Shown piece after piece: positions 6,178 to 13,313 of a stretch of 16,247 nt of DNA (positions within the stretch are counted from its first letter, which is position 1; each line of letters opens with the position of its first letter). The position numbers and the translations under genes were made by a program. A model generated the notes under the pieces. It did not search any database. It saw only the letters and a list, made by a program, of their open reading frames with translations, and was not told the DNA's origin. The DNA is from GCA-002722245 sp964230605 (GTDB lineage: Bacteria; Bacteroidota; Bacteroidia; Flavobacteriales_C; GCA-002722245), in assembly GCA_964230605.1 (NCBI GenBank), contig CAXRIN010000041.1, positions 1 to 16,247 of the forward strand. The letters run 5' to 3'.

Positions 6178-9100
6178 ATGATAAAGCAAACTATTGGATA
6201 TATTGTTGTTTTGGTGATGAGTTTTGGCAGTTTACTTGCTCAAAACAGTGATTTACCATCTTCAAAAGAAATTAAACCTTCCATTGGTTTGGGAGTTGGA
6301 TTCCTAAATTATTACGGTGATGTGAATAGTGTGGGGAATCACACTTCTTTTATAAACCAATTCGGATATGAAGTTCATGTAGCTAGAAAGATTAATGATT
6401 TTGCAGATTTAGGTTTCAGTTTTCTAACAGGAACAATGATAGGGAATGAGAGATCTACAACTAGAAACTTAAACTTCAAAACTGATATTTCTTCAGTTGC
6501 TGTTTACGGAACATTCAACCTTGATTATTGGCTTTATTGGTCAAAAATTATAAATCCTTATGTTACACTAGGTTTTGAAAGTTTTGAATATAATAACAAA
6601 GCCGATCTAGTTGATGCCAACGGTTCTCCTTATCATTTTTGGACTGATGGTACTATTAGAAATATAGATCAAAACTCACCTTTAGCTAATCAGGCTTCCT
6701 TAATGCAGCGTGATTATGTGTATGAAACAGATTTAAGAGCAGCTAATTTAGATGGATTTGGAAAATATCCTCAATTAGCAATTGGTATTCCAATAGGATT
6801 AGGGGTTAATTTAAACGTATCAGACAGATTATCTTTTAAAATCAATTCTACCTTTCACTATACATTTACTGATTTAATTGATAACGTAAGTAAAAATGGA
6901 GTAGGTGACAGACAAGGGAATTCACTAAACGATTTTTTCGCATTTAACTCGGTTTCTTTGCACTATGACTTGCTTAGTTCTCCTCCTAGTACAAATCCTG
7001 AAGATTTCTTTTTTCCGGATTATTTTGTTTTAGACGTAGGTGATCATGATGGAGATGGAGTTGTTGATGGATTAGATATTTGTCCGTTCACTCCCGAAGG
7101 TGTTGAGGTGGATGAAAATGGATGTCCGCTGGATAAAGATCAAGATGGAGTGCCGGATTTTAGAGATGTTGAACCAACTACTCCTGGAGAAGCTTTTGTT
7201 AATGCTGATGGAAAGACTTTAACGGATGAAGATTTTTATCAGCAATATTTAAAATATATTGACTCTGCTGATATTCCAATTGAGATACTTTACAAAATTG
7301 CTGGTGAGCCTCAAAAAGCAGGACAGTATAGGATTTTATTAGGAGAGTTTTCAGGAAGTATACCAGAGAGCTTAGCGGAGAAGTTTGTGCAAGAAGGTGA
7401 TATTATTGCTGCCCTGAATAAAAATAATCAAACGGCTTACTTAACTAAAAAATATGCCTACTTGGATAATGCTAAGCTGCGAAGAGAGGAGTTGTTAGAA
7501 AAAGGATTCCCTCAAGCAACTATTGTAGTTTGGGAGGGGACAGATTATATGACTTTAGAGGAGTGGGAAAGAAAATCCAAGCAGGAAATGCGTGAGCGTT
7601 TCAAAGATTATTATGAAAACAAGGAACAGCTGGAGGGTATGTATGCTGTTAAGCTGGGCGATACAGATCCAGATGCAAGAACCCAAGACAAAGCGAAATA
7701 TTTTGAATATGAAGATGCTGTTGTTTTAGATGGTGATAGTGGGAAAACTGATTATGTTATTGGGCCTTTTATTGATAAAGTTGGAGCGAAACAAATTTTA
7801 GCTGAGATAGACAGAGAGAAGTATCCAAATGCTGAAATTGTTACTGTAAGAAATGGGAAAGCTTCCCCAGTGGGAGTTGAGGTTAAAGATGTTGCTCCAT
7901 CAAATCCTGTAGGGCCAGATAACTGGAATAAAACAAGAGTTAAACCAAAAGAGAAAGAAAACATACTTCAAAAATTAAATGGTAATCTGGTTATAGATTT
8001 TGGAAAGGCAAATGATCCAAAAACTAAAAGTGTAATTGATAAAATCAAATCACAAACGGAAGTTGTTGAGGTTAAAGATGCTGATGGTAGTACAAAAATC
8101 ATTACTAAAAAACCGCAATCTGATTCTTATGTTAGAGAGGCTGTTCAAAAATTTGCTGAACAAGGTGTTGAATCAGAGGTGAAAAAAGTTCAGGATGGAG
8201 CTTTAGTTCCTGTTGATGTGAATGAATTGAAAAAAGCGGAACAAATTGCGGCAATAAAGAATCCAGAGAAGAAAAAAGATGGTCTGCTGAGTAAATTAGA
8301 TGGAGCATTTGCAATTGATTTCGGAAGTGCAAATGATCAAAAAACACAATCTGCTAAAAGCGTTATTGAAGAAGTTACAGAAGCAGAGGAGGTTGTAACA
8401 GCGACTGGTGAAAAGAAATTGGTTACTTCTGAACCTCAAACAGAAGCTGAAGCTAAAAAAATCATTAAAGAGTTAGAGAAAAAGGGAATTGAAGCAAAGT
8501 TAGTTGAAGTTACAGATGGAGAATTAATTCCAGTAAAACAAGAGCAGCCAATTGACTCAAAGTCGAAAGATATTTTAAGCAAGCTTGAGGACAGCTTTGT
8601 AATCGATTTTGGATCACCGAAGTCTAAAGATATTTTAAGCAAACTTGAAGATAGCTTTGTAATCGATTTTGGAACGCCGAAGTCTAAGGCTGAAAAAGAA
8701 AAAATTGAATCAAAAACTCCAGTGACTGAAATTAAAACAGCATCTGGTGAGACTAAATTAATTTCTCAACAACCAAAAACAGAGGCGGAAGCAAAAAAGG
8801 TAATTGAAGAGTTAAAAGCAGAAGGAGTAGAGGCGACTTTATCAAAAGTAGAAGACGGAGAGTTGATGGCGGTGAAGAAGTCTCCAATCGCTTCAGATAA
8901 AAAGGATGGATTATTAACTAAGTTAAATGATGCTTTTGTAATTGATTTCGGGAAAACATCTGATCCAAAAACACAAACGGCAAAAGATGAGATTCAATCA
9001 AAAACGCCTACTGCAGAAGTGAAAACTCAAAGCGGTGAGGATAAATTAATTTCAGCGAAACCAACCACTAAAGCCGAAGCAAAGCAAATCATTAAAGAGC

Positions 9101-11067
9101 TTGAAAAGAAAGGTGTAGAAGCTAAACTTACTCAAGTAAAAGATGGAGAATTAATTCCTGTAAAAGTAGAGGGTGTTTACTCGTCTGCAGACAAATCGAA
9201 GTTAGAAAAAGCAGAAGGGAATTTTGCAATTGATTTTGGCCAAATAACAACTCCAGAGGAAAAGAAGGTTTATGATCAGTTGAAAAATTCTTCAGGGACT
9301 GAAGAAGTTACTGATGATGAGGGTAACAAACAAATTATCACTCAAACAGCATCTGCTGAAAACAAAGCAAAAGAAGTAATAAGAACGCTAAAAGAGAAAG
9401 GAATTGATGTGAGCGCAGCAAAAGTTGAAAATGGAGATGTTATTAGAACAAATTCACCAACTATTGATGCTCCTAAAGATGAGATTTCTAAAGGGGTAGA
9501 GAACAATAAAGTACCTGATGTATCTCCATCAAACGAAAAACTTTCAAAACTTGAAAATAATTACGTTGTAAAACTCGGAACTGTAGATGAAACAACTCCT
9601 TTGGTTGAAAGAGGAAAGCTGTTGAATGCTCCAAATACAGTTAAAGTAAAAAATGTAGATGGTTCGATTGACGTTTTGTCTGTTCAGCCGCATAAAAAGG
9701 AAGAAGAAGCTTATTCAGAGAAGGCTTACATAAATGCTAATGGATTTGATGATGCTAAAGTTGCATATTTCAAGGATGGGAAAGCTGAAGTTATTCGAAA
9801 AGAAGAATTAGAAGGGAAGTTTACTTTAAGTATGGGGTCATTCAAATCAAATGTTTCTAGTGAGGAAGTAAACAAAATCTTATCCGTTCCAGAGATTGAA
9901 AGTTTTGAAACTCATAATCCTGAAATGACTACTTATGTTTTAGGAACTTACGATTCACCTGAACAAGCGAAGGATAAAATTGAAGATTTAATTAAAAAAG
10001 GACTTGAGCCATCAATTGTTAAAATTGAAAAAGGAAAAATTAAAGTTGTCGATTTAGGTTCTGTATTCGATCAAGCAACAGTTGATAGATTAAAAATCTT
10101 GAGCGATCAGGCTAAGTTGGTTAAAACTGATCAAGTAGTTTTTAGAGTTCAATTAGGAGCTTTTAGAGGTAAAATTGATAAGAATGTATTTAGAGGAGTA
10201 AACACGTTGTCTTTCCCAACATCTGGCGGTATTACTAAATATGTTACTGGTTCTTTCTCTACCTATCAGCAAGCTTATATTCATAAGTTGGATATGAGAA
10301 AAATGGGGTTTGAAGGAGCGTTTGTAGTAGCTTATAAGGATGGTAAAAGAATAAAAGTAACCGATTTAGTAAATCAAGAGAAATTCCAACAAGTAAAACA
10401 AACTGTTTCTCCGGTTGAGAAAGAGCTTAAAAAGGTGGTTGAGCCTGAAGTAAAAAAGGAGGAGGCAGCTGCTCCGAAAATTTCTTACAAAGTTCAAATT
10501 GGGGCATATAAAGGAGATGAAATGGCGGATAAATTAGCGCAATTTCCTGATGTTGAAATGGAAGTTTACGGACAATATAAGAGGTATCTTTCTGGTGATT
10601 TCGAAACCTATGCTCAAGCAAATCAACACAAAGGCGAAATAAAGGCGAAAGGTTTTAATAGTGCATTTGTCGTGGCGTATAATAATGGACAGAGAGTTGC
10701 TGCTCCAGGTGAAGAAGCAAATGTGATTTCGCAAAATGATTTATCGGATAATAATTCTGCTCAGGAAGTTAAGTCTGAATACCAATTAAGTAAGGTTTTA
10801 ATTATGGTTCAAGTTGGATTGTATAGAGGCGATATTCCTTCTGATTTAAGAGAGAAATATGCTGAGCTTCCTAACCTTACAAAGCAAGTGACTACTCACG
10901 GAGTTATAAGATACATGACGGGGAATTTCAAGAATTTATCAGAGGCTGCTGCTTTTAAAGAAGAATTAGTAGAAAAAGGATTCGCTGACGCATTCTTGGT
11001 TGCTTATTATGATAATGAGCGTATTAAAATTCAGGAGATTGTTGAAATTCTGAAAACAGCGAAATAA
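6178..11067 (+). CDS. Outer membrane beta-barrel with TSP3 repeats and a C-terminal array of about 12 SPOR-like modules
   Basis: 1629 residues, numbered from the ATG at 6178; an in-frame TTG at 6163 lies in the leader hairpin. A signal peptide (about 1-22, ending SLLAQ) is followed by an outer-membrane barrel (about 30-268). Calcium-binding thrombospondin type 3 repeats follow (289-330: DHDGDGVVDGLDICPF, DKDQDGVPDFRD). About twelve SPOR-like modules of roughly 75-80 residues start near 383, 487, 600, 707, 823, 916, 1012, 1125, 1211, 1317, 1435 and 1541. The last three are clearest (FRVQLGAF, YKVQIGAY, MVQVGLY, each ending in G-F-x-x-A-F-x-V-A-Y). The five modules from 600 to 1091 start with a strand such as FVIDFG and end G-[IV]-E-A-x-L-x-x-V-x-D-G-E-L. 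SPOR domains bind glycan strands lacking stem peptides, so the array probably anchors the barrel to the wall, where an OmpA domain would normally follow TSP3 repeats. The role of so many modules is inferred. Confidence 0.85.
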   Translation: MIKQTIGYIVVLVMSFGSLLAQNSDLPSSKEIKPSIGLGVGFLNYYGDVNSVGNHTSFINQFGYEVHVARKINDFADLGFSFLTGTMIGNERSTTRNLNFKTDISSVAVYGTFNLDYWLYWSKIINPYVTLGFESFEYNNKADLVDANGSPYHFWTDGTIRNIDQNSPLANQASLMQRDYVYETDLRAANLDGFGKYPQLAIGIPIGLGVNLNVSDRLSFKINSTFHYTFTDLIDNVSKNGVGDRQGNSLNDFFAFNSVSLHYDLLSSPPSTNPEDFFFPDYFVLDVGDHDGDGVVDGLDICPFTPEGVEVDENGCPLDKDQDGVPDFRDVEPTTPGEAFVNADGKTLTDEDFYQQYLKYIDSADIPIEILYKIAGEPQKAGQYRILLGEFSGSIPESLAEKFVQEGDIIAALNKNNQTAYLTKKYAYLDNAKLRREELLEKGFPQATIVVWEGTDYMTLEEWERKSKQEMRERFKDYYENKEQLEGMYAVKLGDTDPDARTQDKAKYFEYEDAVVLDGDSGKTDYVIGPFIDKVGAKQILAEIDREKYPNAEIVTVRNGKASPVGVEVKDVAPSNPVGPDNWNKTRVKPKEKENILQKLNGNLVIDFGKANDPKTKSVIDKIKSQTEVVEVKDADGSTKIITKKPQSDSYVREAVQKFAEQGVESEVKKVQDGALVPVDVNELKKAEQIAAIKNPEKKKDGLLSKLDGAFAIDFGSANDQKTQSAKSVIEEVTEAEEVVTATGEKKLVTSEPQTEAEAKKIIKELEKKGIEAKLVEVTDGELIPVKQEQPIDSKSKDILSKLEDSFVIDFGSPKSKDILSKLEDSFVIDFGTPKSKAEKEKIESKTPVTEIKTASGETKLISQQPKTEAEAKKVIEELKAEGVEATLSKVEDGELMAVKKSPIASDKKDGLLTKLNDAFVIDFGKTSDPKTQTAKDEIQSKTPTAEVKTQSGEDKLISAKPTTKAEAKQIIKELEKKGVEAKLTQVKDGELIPVKVEGVYSSADKSKLEKAEGNFAIDFGQITTPEEKKVYDQLKNSSGTEEVTDDEGNKQIITQTASAENKAKEVIRTLKEKGIDVSAAKVENGDVIRTNSPTIDAPKDEISKGVENNKVPDVSPSNEKLSKLENNYVVKLGTVDETTPLVERGKLLNAPNTVKVKNVDGSIDVLSVQPHKKEEEAYSEKAYINANGFDDAKVAYFKDGKAEVIRKEELEGKFTLSMGSFKSNVSSEEVNKILSVPEIESFETHNPEMTTYVLGTYDSPEQAKDKIEDLIKKGLEPSIVKIEKGKIKVVDLGSVFDQATVDRLKILSDQAKLVKTDQVVFRVQLGAFRGKIDKNVFRGVNTLSFPTSGGITKYVTGSFSTYQQAYIHKLDMRKMGFEGAFVVAYKDGKRIKVTDLVNQEKFQQVKQTVSPVEKELKKVVEPEVKKEEAAAPKISYKVQIGAYKGDEMADKLAQFPDVEMEVYGQYKRYLSGDFETYAQANQHKGEIKAKGFNSAFVVAYNNGQRVAAPGEEANVISQNDLSDNNSAQEVKSEYQLSKVLIMVQVGLYRGDIPSDLREKYAELPNLTKQVTTHGVIRYMTGNFKNLSEAAAFKEELVEKGFADAFLVAYYDNERIKIQEIVEILKTAK
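7975..9450 (+). repeat. Five near-identical central SPOR-like modules (coding repeat)
   Basis: Residues 600-1091 of the 6178-11067 protein hold five modules of about 77-80 residues separated by lysine-rich linkers. Each opens with L-x-x-x-[FL]-x-IDFG. Each has a middle turn with a G between acidic or small residues (DGSTK, TGEKK, SGETK, SGEDK, EGNK) and a helix whose core is A-E-A-K-x-[IV]-I-[KE]-E-L in modules 2-4. Each closes at V-x-[DN]-G. Modules 2-4 (707, 823, 916) are most alike, which suggests recent expansion by tandem duplication. Confidence 0.8.
8560..8679 (+). repeat. 60-bp in-frame tandem duplication
   Basis: Units 8560-8619 and 8620-8679 each encode a 20-residue segment, KSKDILSKLEDSFVIDFG followed by SP or TP. 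They differ at 6 of 60 bases, and only one codon (TCA to ACG) changes the residue. The copy adds a second linker plus first strand of a SPOR-like module with no module body attached. Confidence 0.9.
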
Positions 11068-11100
11068 TAAGAGGGGTAGGCTTTTTGAATCTTGTGAAAC

Positions 11101-11895
11101 TTACCACCAAACCACAAAAATCTTTAAATATTCATTTTCTTCAGTTTTAATCCAAACTAATGGGGAGAACTGTCTTGTATGTGAATCTTTTATTTGGTGC
11201 AAAGCTTCCGTTTTATTAAGCCAAAATGTATTGTGTTCGGGCAAAATAAACCAGTCTTTTTTTTCAGGTAAATAAAAAGCACAATTGTTATAGTTTTCTT
11301 GAAATTGTTTTATTGTAAGCCATTGTCCACAAATACAGTTAGCAAAGTTTTGAGGTAGGTTAATCTTTTGGTTAAAAGGAAGAAATAATTGACACTTGAG
11401 TAATAGAGCCTTTTTAGTTGGAGTAGGAATGTTATGTATAGAACTATATGCTTTGAATTCTTGAGTTTCAGACATTAAAAACTGATGTTTTTTCAGTTTA
11501 TCTAGCTTTAGTTGTAAAAAGTCTTTTCTATTGGGACCAATCCATTGATGAACAAAGTCTGAACTTAAAGATTGATCTAATAAATAAAGCTTGGTAGCTA
11601 GTTCAAGATGTATAATGTTGCCTTTTTTATCTTCAATAATATAGTCGATCTCCCCTATAGTTCTGGAGTTGCTTTTTAGTTGAATATTAGAGGCTAGTAA
11701 ATCATATTTGGAGTCTTTTTCAAGAACGTTATTTAAAATATACTCCATTCTTTTTCCAAGTCTTTTAATTTCGGGGAAGCTGAAAGTTGATATTGTAACA
11801 TCTTCATCTATTTCGAAATCGTCAATATTGTTTAGTAACCCTTTTAAGTCGGGAGCCTCTAAAAAACCATTTGCGTACTGATTACAACTGAACAT
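11101..11895 (-). CDS. DUF1853 family protein, PD-(D/E)XK-like
   Basis: 264 residues, no signal peptide, probably cytosolic. Family features are RLGKRMEYILNNVLE (45-59), LLASNIQLKSNSRTIGEIDYI (67-87) and IHLELATKLYL (95-105), then HQWIGPNRKDFLQLKLDKL (117-135). The order of a helix glutamate (E51), G-E-I-D84-Y and a strand with E98-x-x-x-K102 resembles the core of PD-(D/E)XK nuclease-fold proteins, so nuclease activity is possible but unproven. The gene is convergent with the SPOR-array gene, with 33 bases between stop codons and no clear terminator, and divergent from the membrane-protein gene at 11985. Length is somewhat short for the family. DUF1853 has no known function. Confidence 0.75.
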   Translation of the reverse strand: MFSCNQYANGFLEAPDLKGLLNNIDDFEIDEDVTISTFSFPEIKRLGKRMEYILNNVLEKDSKYDLLASNIQLKSNSRTIGEIDYIIEDKKGNIIHLELATKLYLLDQSLSSDFVHQWIGPNRKDFLQLKLDKLKKHQFLMSETQEFKAYSSIHNIPTPTKKALLLKCQLFLPFNQKINLPQNFANCICGQWLTIKQFQENYNNCAFYLPEKKDWFILPEHNTFWLNKTEALHQIKDSHTRQFSPLVWIKTEENEYLKIFVVWW

Positions 11896-11928
11896 TTTGT
11901 AAAAATAAATTTTAGTACCAGAACAATA

Positions 11929-11960
11929 TTTCTTTAGTCTGTTTTATTATTCTAATTTTG
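11929..11960 (+). promoter_or_regulatory. Bacteroidota-type promoter for the membrane protein gene
   Basis: A perfect -7 box, TAATTTTG (11953-11960, consensus TAnnTTTG), lies 20 bases after TTTC (11929-11932, consensus TTTG). Transcription would begin near 11967, about 18 bases before the ATG at 11985. This also argues against the TTG at 11958 as a start, because that codon overlaps the promoter box. Confidence 0.55.
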
Positions 11961-11984
11961 GGGCAAACAACTAAACTTATTTAT

Positions 11985-12812
11985 ATGTCAAGTAAAGCAA
12001 GTGTTTTAGCTAAGGAGCTAGGGACAAAGGGTTATGAATTTAATGGCGGATATGTTTTATCAGAAGGTTGGAAGCTTGGACTTTCAATTGTAGGGTGGGC
12101 ATTACTTTATGCTATTATGTATTATGTGATGCAAACTGTGGCTAGTTTTATTCCGGTTATAGGACCTTTAGGGTTTGGATTGGTTGTAGGACCATCTTTG
12201 TCTGCAGGTTTATTAATGTTTATTCATCATAAATACACAACAGGAGATAGTGATTTTGGTTTGATTTTTAAAGGTTTTCCCTTAATAGGAAAATTAATTG
12301 TGAATGCGTTATTAGTAGGTTTAATAATGTTAGGAGTTATGATTCCTTTAGGTATTATTGCTTACTTTCTTATTGGAGGAGCTGGTTTTATGGAACTTGC
12401 TTCAATTGTTCAAGAAATGAATTATGTTAGCAACCCAATGGAGGTTTTTTCTCTAGTGTCAGACTTACTTTTTGCTGTTTTACCAGCGATTCTTGTTATG
12501 TCAATTGGTTTAGGGGTTACAGGGATGTTCTTTATGTTTAGTACCCATTTTATAGTACTTGGAGGATGTTCCGCAACAGAAGCTATTGGAGCGAGTTTTA
12601 ATATTGTAAAGAAAAAGTTCTTCCCAATTTTTGGTGTGCTATTTTTATTAGGTTTAATTCAAATGGTTAGTATGATTCCTTTTGGTCTTGGTTTAATTTT
12701 GACAATGCCTTGGATGTTAGCTACTGTATATATCATCTTCAATAAAACTATTTTGGTACACTTAAATGAAGAATCGAACAGTATCCAAAACGATGATATT
12801 TTAGATGCATAG
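11985..12812 (+). CDS. Multi-pass inner membrane protein of unknown function
   Basis: 275 residues, numbered from the ATG at 11985. A short soluble N-terminus is followed by about six membrane segments (near 31-50, 54-80, 102-131, 157-190, 213-230 and 232-256). The C-terminal tail is acidic (NEESNSIQNDDILDA). The loop FIHHKYTTGDSDFGLIFKGF, between the second and third segments, resembles the G-x-x-x-F-x-x-L-F-x-G-F element of DUF975-like membrane proteins, and a second K-K-K-F-F-P-I-F re-entry fits that pattern. Relatives are often labelled beta-carotene monooxygenase, a name the sequence does not support: no histidine ligands are visible. The upstream TTG at 11958 overlaps the promoter box. 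It is divergent from the DUF1853 gene and followed by a bidirectional terminator. Confidence 0.75.
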   Translation: MSSKASVLAKELGTKGYEFNGGYVLSEGWKLGLSIVGWALLYAIMYYVMQTVASFIPVIGPLGFGLVVGPSLSAGLLMFIHHKYTTGDSDFGLIFKGFPLIGKLIVNALLVGLIMLGVMIPLGIIAYFLIGGAGFMELASIVQEMNYVSNPMEVFSLVSDLLFAVLPAILVMSIGLGVTGMFFMFSTHFIVLGGCSATEAIGASFNIVKKKFFPIFGVLFLLGLIQMVSMIPFGLGLILTMPWMLATVYIIFNKTILVHLNEESNSIQNDDILDA

Positions 12813-12832
12813 TTTGTGTCACAACGATCAAT

Positions 12833-12864
12833 AAAAAAAGGGAATCAATTGATTCCCTTTTTTT
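12833..12864. terminator. Bidirectional intrinsic terminator
   Basis: Seven A, then GGGAAT, a CAATTG loop, ATTCCC and seven T. The whole stretch is a perfect palindrome, so it can stop transcription from both sides. It lies between two convergent genes: the membrane protein ending at 12812 and the small CxxC protein ending at 12884. Confidence 0.92.
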
Positions 12865-12883
12865 ATTTAGTTTTTATGAGTGA

Positions 12884-13069
12884 TTAGCTTCCGCACATTT
12901 CGCATTCATCTGAATCACCATCATATAATTTAGCTGTTCCAAGCTCTTTTTCAAGTTCTAGAATTTCATCTTTTAATTCTAACTTTTTCATAAAATCAGC
13001 TCCCTCTAATTCTGATTTTAAAGTGTTGATTTTGTTAACCAACATGTTTCTTCTTTCTAACGGATTCAT
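12884..13069 (-). CDS. Small coiled-coil protein with a C-terminal CxxC
   Basis: 61 residues, no signal peptide. Residues 1-46 are strongly helical and charged, with a heptad-like spacing of hydrophobic residues (LVNKINTLKSELEG, then LELKDEILELEKELG). A short acidic tail ends in C56-E-M-C59-G-S, a candidate metal or redox site. A second copy of the pair in a dimer could form a four-cysteine zinc site; this is inference. The ATG at 13069 is the first in frame, and the gene ends next to the shared terminator, which supports it being real. I do not recognise a family. Confidence 0.7.
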   Translation of the reverse strand: MNPLERRNMLVNKINTLKSELEGADFMKKLELKDEILELEKELGTAKLYDGDSDECEMCGS

Positions 13070-13095
13070 ATACTTTGGATTTTATAACTCTAAAA

Positions 13096-13291
13096 TTAGG
13101 ATAAACCAAAATGGGTTTCAATGTTACTTTGAAAAAGAAATTAAAAGATTTATTAACACACCTCTTATCCTAAAATTGAACGAGTGAATATTCCTGTTTA
13201 AAACAGGAGGTTAACCTTTCTGATATTGTTATTTTTGTGAGTCAAGTCTGTAACAAATAAAGCGTGAGATTGTTTTGTTTAGGATTAGGAT
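13096..13291 (+). promoter_or_regulatory. Four copies of TTAGGAT before the large surface protein gene
   Basis: TTAGGAT occurs at 13096-13102, 13279-13285 and 13285-13291 on the plus strand, and at 13167-13173 on the minus strand. The first and the minus copy extend to an eight-base inverted pair, TAGGATAA (13097-13104) and TTATCCTA (13165-13172). The last two overlap by one base, 23 bases before the ATG at 13314. They could be an operator, but chance in AT-rich DNA is not excluded. The 244-base gap also holds a six-base hairpin at 13193-13207 without a T-run. Confidence 0.3.
13230..13237 (+). promoter_or_regulatory. Candidate -7 promoter box for the large surface protein gene
   Basis: TATTTTTG is a perfect match to the Bacteroidota -7 consensus TAnnTTTG and would give a leader of about 70 bases before the ATG at 13314. 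No TTTG is found 19-21 bases upstream, so support is partial. Confidence 0.35.
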
Positions 13292-13313
13292 GATTCCAAA
13301 TATTTCAAGATAA

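Noticed and set aside
7975..9450. Regularly spaced repeats as a possible CRISPR array
   Set aside because: The period is about 240-350 bases, the repeats are diverged and in frame with a long protein; these are coding modules.
7752..10734. Several minus-strand frames of 64-71 codons inside the SPOR-array gene
   Set aside because: They recur where the sense strand has repeated codon patterns and look like by-products of a lysine- and glutamate-rich repeat gene.
11958..11984. TTG start for the membrane protein
   Set aside because: The codon lies inside a perfect -7 promoter box; the ATG at 11985 fits better.
13193..13207. Hairpin CCTGTT-TAA-AACAGG as a terminator
   Set aside because: The stem is only six base pairs and no T-run follows; no gene ends nearby on either strand.
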